A DNA stretch of 64,000 nt from Amycolatopsis sp. WAC 01376 (GTDB taxonomy: Bacteria > Actinomycetota > Actinomycetes > Mycobacteriales > Pseudonocardiaceae): the NCBI RefSeq assembly GCF_003947415.1, contig NZ_QHKL01000001.1, positions 1,550,001-1,614,000 of the forward strand. The letters are read 5' to 3'. Positions 55,491 through 63,050 of the stretch are shown piece after piece (the first letter of the stretch is position 1; every line of letters begins with the position of its first letter). A model generated the notes under the pieces. That model was not told where the DNA came from. It ran no database searches and was given only the letters and a program-made list of their open reading frames with translations. The position numbers were made by a program, and so were the translations under genes.

Positions 55491-56933
55491 TCAGCCTCGC
55501 AGGGTGCCCGGCAGCAGCTCGGCGTCCGGCGGGATCGTCGTGCCGTGGAACCAGGCGTCGAAGAACGGCCGCAGGTCCTGCTCCGAAAGCTTGATCGTGA
55601 ACGCCTCGAAATCCGCCCAGGACGCGTTGGCGTTGCGGTACGCCGCCGGCCACTCCTTCAGCAGCCGCGCGAACGCTCCTTCGCCGATCTTCCGCCGCAG
55701 CGCGTGGATGGCGAGGATCCCCTTGTCGTAGACGCCGTGGAACTCCTGCCCTGCCCCCATGTCGACCAGTTTCGACGCCCAGAAGTCCTTGCTGCCGCCC
55801 ATGATCTCGAGCGCGGCGCGATAGCGGTCGTCCAGGTTCTCGTTGTCCCGCGACTCCTGCCACAGCCATTGCGCGTACGAGGCGAGGCATTCGTTGAGAC
55901 AGATGTCGGACCACGAGTTCAGCGTCACCGAGTCGCCGAACCACTGGTGTGCGGTTTCGTGCACCACGGTGATCAGGTCGGCCCACTTCGCGTAGGTGGG
56001 CCTGGTCTGGGTCTCCAGCGAGAAATGGATGTCCTCGTCGAGATAGATGCCGCCCGCCGCGTCCACCGGGTACGGCCCGAACTTCGAGCTCAGGAAGCCG
56101 ATGATCTCCGGCAGCCGCCTGCCGGTGTCGCGCCGGTCTTCGGCGCCCGGCGCGTACGCGTTGACCACCGGTGTCCCGTCCGGTAGTGCCATCCGGTCGA
56201 CGGTGAACTTGTCGATCGCCACCGTGGTCAGGTAGGCCGCCACGGGTGTGCGTTCCTGCCAGGACGTCGTGCTCCAGCCGTTCGCCGAGGTCTTCTGGAT
56301 CTCGCGTCCGTTCGAGATGACGGTCCAGCCGTCCGGTACCCGTGCGGTGAGGGTGAACATCGCCTTGTCGCGCGGGGTTTCGTTGACGGGATACCAGAAC
56401 GACGCCGAATGCGGCTCGCCGACGATGAACGCGCCGCCGTCCTTCGACTTCTGCCAGCCGTTCTCGCTGCCGCCGGCCTTGGGGGTCGCCGACGGGTCGC
56501 CGCCGTAGAGGATTTTCGTGCGGAAGGTGGTGCCGTTCCGGATCGGCTCGGCGGGCGTCACCACCAGTTCGAATTCGCCCTCGCGGGCGAACTTCGCCGG
56601 TTTCCCCTCCACTTCAACGGATTGGACCGTCAAGCCGCGTAAGTCCAAGTTGTACCGATTGAGGTCTTGGGTCGCTTTCGCGATCACCGTGGTGTCGCCG
56701 TCGAGACGCCCTTTCGCGGGGTCGTAAGTGATCCCGACCTGGTATTCGGCCGCGTCGTAACCGCCGTTGCCGTCCATCGGGTAGTACGGGTCGCCCGCGC
56801 CCGAAGCGCCGGGAGCCGGGTTCATCGGCGGCGGCGGTGGGGGCGTGGCGGGCGGAGGATCGGCGGTACAGCCGATAATCAGGGCGCAGACCAGCCCCAG
56901 GACCAGGCCGGCGGCGGGGACACGGCTGCGCAT
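55491..56933 (-). CDS. M1-family zinc metallopeptidase, copy 2, lipoprotein
   Basis: This 480-residue paralogue of the protein encoded at 44978 is exported as a lipoprotein: the signal ends in lipobox IIGC with Cys22, followed by a proline-rich spacer. The zinc site is intact, H325-E-T-A-H329 with E348 (NECLASYAQWLW). It shares YYPMDGNGGYD and WYPVNETPRDKA with copy 1. ATG 56933 lacks a ribosome site; TAAGCT at 56946-56941 (minus) is a good -10, so the mRNA is likely leaderless. This -10 overlaps the ribosome site of the divergent hydrolase gene. Confidence 0.92.
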   Translation of the reverse strand: MRSRVPAAGLVLGLVCALIIGCTADPPPATPPPPPPMNPAPGASGAGDPYYPMDGNGGYDAAEYQVGITYDPAKGRLDGDTTVIAKATQDLNRYNLDLRGLTVQSVEVEGKPAKFAREGEFELVVTPAEPIRNGTTFRTKILYGGDPSATPKAGGSENGWQKSKDGGAFIVGEPHSASFWYPVNETPRDKAMFTLTARVPDGWTVISNGREIQKTSANGWSTTSWQERTPVAAYLTTVAIDKFTVDRMALPDGTPVVNAYAPGAEDRRDTGRRLPEIIGFLSSKFGPYPVDAAGGIYLDEDIHFSLETQTRPTYAKWADLITVVHETAHQWFGDSVTLNSWSDICLNECLASYAQWLWQESRDNENLDDRYRAALEIMGGSKDFWASKLVDMGAGQEFHGVYDKGILAIHALRRKIGEGAFARLLKEWPAAYRNANASWADFEAFTIKLSEQDLRPFFDAWFHGTTIPPDAELLPGTLRG

Positions 56934-56946
56934 GGAGGGGAGCTTA

Positions 56947-57729
56947 GTGGTGATCCAGCGCGACGGGTTGATCACTTTCGGCGGCGACGGGCCGCCGATC
57001 GTCCTGCTGCACGGGCTCATGGGCAGGGCGACGACGTGGTGGCGGGTCGCGCGAAGGCTCGAACCGTACGGGCGTGTCCACGGCCTCGACGCGCGTGGTC
57101 ACGGACGCGGGCCGCGCGGCGGGCCATGGCGCACCGAGCGGTTCGCCGACGACGTCGCCGCGGTGCTGCGGACCTTCGACGAGCCCGCGGTCCTGATCGG
57201 GCATTCGATGGGCGGCCTGCACGCCTGGGTCACCGCGGCGCTCCATCCCGATCTCGTCCGCGCCGTGGTCTGCGAGGATTTCGCGCCGGATCAGCGCGGC
57301 CGGACCGTGGACACCTGGCGTGGGTACTTCGACTCGTGGCCGGTCCCGTTCCGGTCGCTGGCCCACGTGCGCGAGTTCTTCGGCGACACCGGCGACTACT
57401 TCATCGAATGCGTCGAGGAACGTGAAGACGGCTACCACCTGATCGCGTCCCTCTCGGACCTGTACGAGATCGCGGCGGAATGGGGGCGGCGCGATTTCTG
57501 GGACTTCGTCGAACGCGTGAAATGCCCGCTGCTCGCGATCGAAGGCGAACGGACCGCGATGCCGCACGGCCAGCAGGCCGAGCTGGCCGCCCGCGTGCCC
57601 GGCGGCCTCGGACGGCATATCGTCGTCCAAGGCGCCGGGCACGTGGTGCACGACGAAGCGCCGGAGACCTACCTCGGTGCCGTCGAAGCGTTTCTCTCCG
57701 ACGTCATCGGTCAGCCCTTCGCGAGCTGA
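56947..57729 (+). CDS. Alpha/beta-hydrolase fold protein
   Basis: In this 260-residue hydrolase, the nucleophile elbow is GHSMGG (LIGHSMGGLHAW), the oxyanion region is VLLHGLMGRATTWW, and the catalytic histidine is in GAGHVVHDEAPE. The lid region is long and rich in aromatics. Ester, lactone or epoxide hydrolysis are all possible. GTG 56947 has GGAGGGG at 56934-56940; ATG 56932 would place that site inside the gene. It is divergent from M1 copy 2, and its last 19 bases overlap the convergent thioredoxin gene. Confidence 0.85.
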   Translation: MVIQRDGLITFGGDGPPIVLLHGLMGRATTWWRVARRLEPYGRVHGLDARGHGRGPRGGPWRTERFADDVAAVLRTFDEPAVLIGHSMGGLHAWVTAALHPDLVRAVVCEDFAPDQRGRTVDTWRGYFDSWPVPFRSLAHVREFFGDTGDYFIECVEEREDGYHLIASLSDLYEIAAEWGRRDFWDFVERVKCPLLAIEGERTAMPHGQQAELAARVPGGLGRHIVVQGAGHVVHDEAPETYLGAVEAFLSDVIGQPFAS

Positions 57730-58145
57730 GCGTCGATCCAGGCGCGCAACCGCGCTTCGCCCGGGTAGCCGATGTTCCGCGACGACGGCAGTTCGGCGGC
57801 GTTGCGGACACCGACCAGCGTCGGGAGGTAGCGGATGTTGTACCGGGTGGACAGGTCACGGCTCTGGTCGACGTCGACCTCGCCCAGCAGGAACCGGCCG
57901 CCGTATTCACCGGCGAGCCGTTCGATCACCGGCTTCATCTGGCGGCACGGCGGGCACCAGGTGGCGCCGAAGTCCATGATGACCAGCTTCTGCCGCGAAA
58001 TGTTCATGACCTCGGCGTAATTGGCCGAAGTCACCGTCATCACGTTCTCGGCGGTCGGCGCGGCGGAAGCCACGCCGTTGCCGAAGCCGGTGATGAGCGC
58101 CAGCACGCCGGCCAGCACGCAGACGAATCGTTTGAGCTTGGACAA
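57711..58145 (-). CDS. Exported thioredoxin-like protein
   Basis: This 144-residue protein has an N-terminal signal peptide (residues 1-29, SKLKRFVCVLAGVLALITG ... ASAAP) and a thioredoxin domain with active site W63-C64-P-P-C67 (FGATWCPPCRQM) and the cis-proline loop YLPTLVGV. It would act outside the membrane in disulfide exchange. It lies 29 bases after the rhodanese gene on the same strand, so the two are probably co-expressed, linking sulfur transfer and disulfide chemistry. Its end overlaps the convergent hydrolase gene by 19 bases. Confidence 0.9.
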   Translation of the reverse strand: MSKLKRFVCVLAGVLALITGFGNGVASAAPTAENVMTVTSANYAEVMNISRQKLVIMDFGATWCPPCRQMKPVIERLAGEYGGRFLLGEVDVDQSRDLSTRYNIRYLPTLVGVRNAAELPSSRNIGYPGEARLRAWIDAQLAKG

Positions 58146-58174
58146 GACGATCTCCTTGGCTGTGAGGAGTCCAC

Positions 58175-58525
58175 TCAGGACGAAGACGCGGTCGGCAAAC
58201 CGTTCGAGACCCAGTCTTCGATGCCTTCGCGGTACTTGCGGACGTTCGTGTACCCGAGTTCCAGCAGGCGCCGTCCGACGAATTCACTGTTGCGGCACGG
58301 CGTGTTCGCGCAATAGACGACGATCGCGGCGGTCTTGTCCGGGAGCACCGCCGGTGCCAGGCGGTCGGTGAATTCGGCCGCCTGTTCGTACGGGAACCCC
58401 GGAATGTTGCGAGCTTCGGGAAGATGCTCCTTTTCGAAATAGGCGACCGGCATCGTGTCGACCACGATCACCGATCCGGTCTCCATTCCGGAGAGCAGTT
58501 CCGTACGAGTGATCAACGGCAGCAT
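58175..58525 (-). CDS. Single-domain rhodanese-like protein
   Basis: This 116-residue protein carries the rhodanese fold (VIVVDTMPVAYFEKEHLPEARNIPGF) and an active-site cysteine in IVVYCANTPCRNSEFVGRRL. The loop reads C-A-N-T-P-C-R, one residue longer than the usual CRxGxR, like CX5R phosphatase-type loops. Sulfur transfer is likely, but the loop length leaves an anion reductase or phosphatase activity open. ATG 58525 is preferred to the longer frame. It is co-directional with the LysR gene (upstream) and thioredoxin gene (downstream). Confidence 0.85.
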   Translation of the reverse strand: MLPLITRTELLSGMETGSVIVVDTMPVAYFEKEHLPEARNIPGFPYEQAAEFTDRLAPAVLPDKTAAIVVYCANTPCRNSEFVGRRLLELGYTNVRKYREGIEDWVSNGLPTASSS

Positions 58526-58616
58526 GGTGCCCCTTTTCAGCAGGCCGTGATTGACGATTCCCATCGTCGGACGGCCGCCGGGACGCGCTCTAGTGCCGCA
58601 TCGGCATGCCGAAGGG

Positions 58617-59570
58617 TTATCCGGCGGCCAGCCTGCCGTGGCGGTGCAGCCAGGTGCGATACGGCGCGGTCCGCTCGGCGAGCCGCCAATATCCGGCCGT
58701 CGCCTCGGTGGCGAGTTCCGGGACGCCGGGCGCGCACGGGCCGTCCGCCCGCCAGGCGAGCACATGCCGCACGCACATCGGCGCGCCGGCCAGCGGCCGG
58801 ATGGCCAGGCCGTCCGCCGGTGGCCGGGTCGGCTGGACCAGCCCGACGCCGTACCCACCGCTGACCAGGTCTTCCCGTGCGGTGTCGATGTCGACGTCGT
58901 GGGTGATCCGCGGGTCGAAACCGTGCGCGAGACACATTTCGCGGAACACCACGCGGCAGCCGTCGCCGCCGCTCGACACGATCCAGTCCTCCCCGGCCAG
59001 TTCGGCGAGTTCGATCTCCTCTTCGCCGGCGAGCGGGTGTTCGGCGGGGAGCGCGACGAACGACGGCTCCTCGACCAGGGTCATGGTCCGCACCTCCGGC
59101 GGCACGGGGAGGCCGCGCCTGCCGCAGATCATGATCAGCGCGAGGTCGATGCCCCGGTTCGCGACCTGCGCGAGCAACCGGGTGCGCGAGGTGTCCGCGC
59201 GGGTGCGGAACGGTTCGCCCGGCCGCAGATCGCGCAGTCCGCCGAGCAGCGAACCCGTGATGGCGCTGTCGTTCCAGCCGATCCTGATCGATTCGCCGGT
59301 CTCGGGTTCCCGACGGTGGAAGTCGTGCTCCAGTTCGTCGAAGGTGAGCACGATCGCCCGCGCCCGGCGCAGGATCAGGGCGCCGAGTTCGGTGGGCCGC
59401 ACCCCATGCTGGTCGCGGTGGAACAGCGGGCCGCCGACCATCCGCTCGATCCGGCGCAACTGGTGGCTGAGCGCGGGCTGCCCGAGCCCCAGTCCGGCGG
59501 CGGCACGGTTCAGGCTGCCGTGGGAAGCGATCTCACAGATCACGCGAAGATGCCGAACCTGAATCTCCAT
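58617..59570 (-). CDS. LysR-family regulator 1, divergent to the CDPS operon
   Basis: This 317-residue LysR-type regulator has an N-terminal helix-turn-helix (LNRAAAGLGLGQPALSHQLRRIE) and the two-lobed periplasmic-binding-like effector domain. ATG 59570 starts at MEIQVRHLRVICEIA. It is transcribed away from the cyclodipeptide synthase gene with 166 bases between, the classic LysR arrangement for controlling the divergent operon. A second LysR gene ends the same operon. The rhodanese and thioredoxin genes follow it on the same strand. Confidence 0.9.
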   Translation of the reverse strand: MEIQVRHLRVICEIASHGSLNRAAAGLGLGQPALSHQLRRIERMVGGPLFHRDQHGVRPTELGALILRRARAIVLTFDELEHDFHRREPETGESIRIGWNDSAITGSLLGGLRDLRPGEPFRTRADTSRTRLLAQVANRGIDLALIMICGRRGLPVPPEVRTMTLVEEPSFVALPAEHPLAGEEEIELAELAGEDWIVSSGGDGCRVVFREMCLAHGFDPRITHDVDIDTAREDLVSGGYGVGLVQPTRPPADGLAIRPLAGAPMCVRHVLAWRADGPCAPGVPELATEATAGYWRLAERTAPYRTWLHRHGRLAAG

Positions 59571-59736
59571 GACTTCGTATACCGCGCCCCGTTCGCGCCC
59601 GGCACCTCCGAAAGTCGAGAGCGGCGATTTCTCATAATCCGATGACAACATTCGGTGGCAATACCCGTGCCATCGAGCGATGGCTACGTTCGGTCGACGC
59701 CTCTTCTCCCGCATATCCCGCGATTCAGGAGCCGTC

Positions 59737-60423
59737 TTGCCGCGACCACTGCCGCTCACCGAGCATTGCGCCGATCCGCTGGCGCGGGCCGAGCACGTTT
59801 GCCTCGGCGTCAGCCCGTTCAACAGCTATTTCACCGTGGACCGTATCGCCGATCTCGCCCGCTGGGCCATGTCGGCCTTTCGGCGTTTTCATTTCTTCGT
59901 CCCGGACGGGCCGTCCGCGTTCACCCTCGAAGCGCTCGGCTACGACCCGGTGCGCGCCGCGCAGAAGGCGCAACGGCAAGGCAATTACACGCGCAACAAG
60001 ATCGTCCGCGCGTTGCAGCAGGTCTGCCCGTCGGATCCGCAGACCCTGATCCTGGACACCGCCGTGCTCGAAACCGACCCCGCGTATCTGGGCCTGCTTT
60101 CCGAGGCGCACCGGCGGTTCGCCACCGATCCGGAGTTCGCCCGGCAGTGCCTCGGTGCCACGGGCTGGGTGCTGGACCGGCGGCTGCCCGAAGGCGAACA
60201 CCCCACGCCTGACCAGCTGCGCAGCGCCGTCCGGTATTTCCTGGCCGAGTTGCCGATGTTCGTCGGCACCGTCGCCGTCGCCGGGGTCGGCAGTTCCGTG
60301 TTCGCCTATCACCAGCGGATCCCGTTCCTCGAACGGCTCTACCGCGGCGAACTCTCCTGGCGGCCACTGCCAGGTCAGGGCTTCGTCGTGCTGGAGCAGG
60401 CCGTCCCGGAACGGGTGGAGTGA
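59737..60423 (+). CDS. Cyclodipeptide synthase, NYH subfamily
   Basis: This 228-residue enzyme diverts two aminoacyl-tRNAs to make a diketopiperazine. The catalytic serine is S26 in CLGVSPFNSYF; N29 is the subfamily N, and Y191-H192 in SSVFAYHQRIPFLERLY completes the NYH set. Y167 and E171 (RYFLAELPMF) match the AlbC Y178/E182 pair. TTG 59737 has CAGGAG at 59726-59731; ATG 59680 would add 19 residues without a ribosome site. The amino acids joined cannot be read reliably. It overlaps an NCS1 permease (GTGA) and is flanked by two LysR genes. Confidence 0.92.
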   Translation: MPRPLPLTEHCADPLARAEHVCLGVSPFNSYFTVDRIADLARWAMSAFRRFHFFVPDGPSAFTLEALGYDPVRAAQKAQRQGNYTRNKIVRALQQVCPSDPQTLILDTAVLETDPAYLGLLSEAHRRFATDPEFARQCLGATGWVLDRRLPEGEHPTPDQLRSAVRYFLAELPMFVGTVAVAGVGSSVFAYHQRIPFLERLYRGELSWRPLPGQGFVVLEQAVPERVE

Positions 60424-61739
60424 CCGTGGAACACGACGACTTCTCCCTGCGCCGGGTGCCAGCCGAACGCCGCTACTCCTGGATTTCCGTCGCCTTGCAA
60501 CGATTCGGGCAGGTGTCCTCGTTCCACCAGTTCCTGCTCGGCGCGGTGCTCGGCTTCGGCATGACGTTCTGGGACGCGGTGCTGGCCATCACGATCGGTT
60601 CGGTCCTGCTGGAGATCATCACCATACTGATGGGCGTCGCGGGCACCCGGGAAGGACTTTCGACGTCGGTGCTCGCGCGCTGGGCCGGCTTCGGCACCGG
60701 CGGGTCTTCGCTGGTCGGGCTGCTGATGACGGTGAGCCTCGCGGGCTGGTTCGGCGTGCAGAACGACGTGTTCGCCCACGGCCTCCACGCGTTGATGGGC
60801 GGCCCGCCGGTGTGGGTGTGGGCGCTCGCCGGCGGCGCGCTGGTGACCGCGATCGTCGTGTTCGGCTTCCACGCGATGGCCTGGACGGCGTATCTGACGG
60901 TGCCCGCTTTCCTCGCGCTGGCGGGGTTTTCGATCATCAGCGCCCTCGACGACCATTCGCTGCCCGCGCTGATGTCCGGGCCGCCGCCGGGGCCGTCGAT
61001 GTCGCTGGCGCAGGGCACCACGCTGGTGGCGGGCGCGTTCATCATGGGTGCGATCATGACCCCGGACATGACCCGGTTCAACCGGACCGCCTCCGACGTG
61101 GTGAAGCAGACGCTGGTCAGCGTCACCCTCGGCCAGTACCTGATCGGCCTGATCGGGGTGCTGCTCGCGCACGCGGCGAAAAGCGCCGACGTGGTCGGCA
61201 TCATCACCTCGTCTTCGGGGGTGCTCGGCACGCTGATCCTGGTCACCGCGATCCTGAAGATCAACGACTGGAACCTCTACTCGTCCTCGCTCGGGCTGGT
61301 GAACGCCGTCCAGGTGCTGCTGTCCCGGCGGCTGAACCGCACGACCGCGACCCTGCTGCTCGGCGGGCTCGGCACGGTGCTCTCCGCGATCGGCATCCTC
61401 GACCATTTCACCGCCTTCCTGACCTGGGTCGGCGTGCTCACGCCGCCGGTGGCGGGGGTGGTGATCGCCGAGTACTACGTGGTCCGGCGCTGGAAACCGG
61501 AACTGGACGCCACCCGCGCGTCCGGGGAACTGCCTTCGACCTGTCCGTCGTGGGTTCCCGGCGGGCTGATCTGCTGGGTGGCCGGGGCCGCGGTGGGCAT
61601 CTGGCTGCCGTGGGGAATTCCCACCGTGAATTCCGTTTCGGGTGCTTTTCTGCTGTATATTCTGCTCGGCAGACGGACCGCGGCCGCGGTGCTTTCCCCG
61701 GCCATGACTTCTTTCGACGGGTCGAAAACCCGTTCGTGA
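60420..61739 (+). CDS. NCS1-family permease (purine-cytosine type)
   Basis: This 439-residue transporter has about twelve membrane helices. The N-terminus contains QRFGQVSSFHQFLLGAVLGFGMTFW, and the substrate region shows GIMTP-like AIMTPDMTRFNR, as in CodB-type purine/cytosine permeases. The known family takes up nucleobases, hydantoins or thiamine. GTG 60420 overlaps the CDPS stop, and its own stop overlaps the LysR 2 start, so all three are translated as one operon. Here it could export or import the cyclodipeptide, or bring in a nucleobase for coupling; this is inference. Confidence 0.9.
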   Translation: MTVEHDDFSLRRVPAERRYSWISVALQRFGQVSSFHQFLLGAVLGFGMTFWDAVLAITIGSVLLEIITILMGVAGTREGLSTSVLARWAGFGTGGSSLVGLLMTVSLAGWFGVQNDVFAHGLHALMGGPPVWVWALAGGALVTAIVVFGFHAMAWTAYLTVPAFLALAGFSIISALDDHSLPALMSGPPPGPSMSLAQGTTLVAGAFIMGAIMTPDMTRFNRTASDVVKQTLVSVTLGQYLIGLIGVLLAHAAKSADVVGIITSSSGVLGTLILVTAILKINDWNLYSSSLGLVNAVQVLLSRRLNRTTATLLLGGLGTVLSAIGILDHFTAFLTWVGVLTPPVAGVVIAEYYVVRRWKPELDATRASGELPSTCPSWVPGGLICWVAGAAVGIWLPWGIPTVNSVSGAFLLYILLGRRTAAAVLSPAMTSFDGSKTRS

Positions 61740-62716
61740 CAAAGGAGTTCGACGTCGTACAACTGGATGTCCACCACCTGCGGGTGATCAGGGCGATCGC
61801 GGACACGGGCAGCCTTTCCCGTGCCGCGATCGCTCTCGGCGTCACCCAGCCCGCGGTTTCCGCGCAACTCAAACGGTTGGAGAACATGCTGGGCTATCAG
61901 CTGTTCGAGCGGCGCGAAGGCAGTGTGACACCGACGCCGATGGGCGAACTGCTGTTGCGCCGCACCGCCGCTTTGCTGCCACAGCTGGACAAACTGCTCG
62001 AAGACATCGAGCAGCGCGTCTGCCCCAGCGGCCCGCCCGGCGTCGTCCGGGTGGCGGCGGTGGCGAGCGCGCTGGTGGCGCATCTGCCTTCGCTGGTGAC
62101 CAGGTTGTGGCCGGAGGTCTCCGAAGTGCAGGTCGTGCACGACGACCATCCCGAGCGGCTACTGCCCTTGCTGGCTCAGCGGCGTGCGGAATTGGGACTG
62201 GTCAAGGACTATCCGGGCTACGAGCTCGAAATCCCCGCGAACGTGGACACCGAGATCGTGGTGACCGAGCCGACCTTCGTGCTGCTGCCGGAAGACCATC
62301 CGCTGGCGTGCGAGGAGACCATCGACCTGCGTGCGCTGCGGGACGAAGCGTGGGTGATGGTGTCCGATTCCTCGGCGGCCACGTTCACGCGGTACTTCGT
62401 GGAGACCTGCGCGCGGCACGGGTTCAGCCCGTCGGTCGCCCATCAGGTGACTTCGCAGCAGGTGGCGTTGCTGGTGGTCCGGTCCGGCGCGATCGGGCTC
62501 TCGCAGCCGATCTGCGATCCGCGGAACCAAGGGCTGGTGACCCGGCCGCTGCGCGGGGATGTGTTGCCGCGCAGGCATATTCTCGCTTGGAACAAGGAGA
62601 CTTTCGTGGCGGGACGGCGGGCGGAGCTGATCTCGGCGGTGGTTGAAGCGTACTGGGCCGAGGCGAGGACGGCGCCGGTCTACGCCGCGTACCTGGACCG
62701 ACACCGCCGCAATTAG
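61736..62716 (+). CDS. LysR-family regulator 2, last gene of the CDPS operon
   Basis: This 326-residue LysR protein starts MTKEFDVVQLDVHHLRVIRAIADTG and has a helix-turn-helix (LSRAAIALGVTQPAVSAQLKRLEN). It starts at GTG 61736 by overlap with the permease stop. It resembles regulator 1 in both domains, including the C-terminal LAW...AYWRxAE/YW..AR.AP piece, so the two are probably paralogues. Having a second regulator inside the operon suggests feedback by the product or its precursor. Confidence 0.9.
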   Translation: MTKEFDVVQLDVHHLRVIRAIADTGSLSRAAIALGVTQPAVSAQLKRLENMLGYQLFERREGSVTPTPMGELLLRRTAALLPQLDKLLEDIEQRVCPSGPPGVVRVAAVASALVAHLPSLVTRLWPEVSEVQVVHDDHPERLLPLLAQRRAELGLVKDYPGYELEIPANVDTEIVVTEPTFVLLPEDHPLACEETIDLRALRDEAWVMVSDSSAATFTRYFVETCARHGFSPSVAHQVTSQQVALLVVRSGAIGLSQPICDPRNQGLVTRPLRGDVLPRRHILAWNKETFVAGRRAELISAVVEAYWAEARTAPVYAAYLDRHRRN

Positions 62717-63050
62717 TGGGGTTTAGGTACCCGCGGCGGTCGTGGGAATGTCGTGAAGGGCACCTTTGAGACGATGAAGGTCTCAAAGGTGCCCTTCACG
62801 ACATGAGAGTTCGGCGCCGGGCCATCGGAAACGCTCAAGGAGTCGCCCGCTCATCCCTGCGTCTCGTGAGTGGTGGGGTCACCAGAGATCACATCTGAAA
62901 GTAGCGAAAGCCTCCTTCACTACCGTCAGAGTAGGCAAGGAGGCCCTCACTACCAGGAGAACGCCTACGCAGAAGCGACACCGGCCCCGCGCCACGACAG
63001 GTTTGACGTTCCCCTCAATAGAAGCAGCCTTCACCCCTTACGGAGTCTTG
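62717..63050. other. Gene-free gap with two hairpins
   Basis: Between LysR 2 and the M1-like gene no coding region is supported. It holds the 25-bp-arm hairpin 62748-62804, a TCGTGAGTGG half-site (about 62864), and a decayed hairpin of the CCTCCTTCACT/GTGAGGGCCTCC kind at about 62905-62955. Confidence 0.65.
62748..62804. repeat. 25-bp-arm hairpin, GTGAAGG family, sister of 49814-49870
   Basis: Arms 62748-62772 and 62780-62804 are perfect complements with a 7-base loop. The arm reads ATGTCGTGAAGGGCACC where the sister has GGGCCCC, and the opposite arm carries the matching change, so pairing is kept. Confidence 0.9.
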
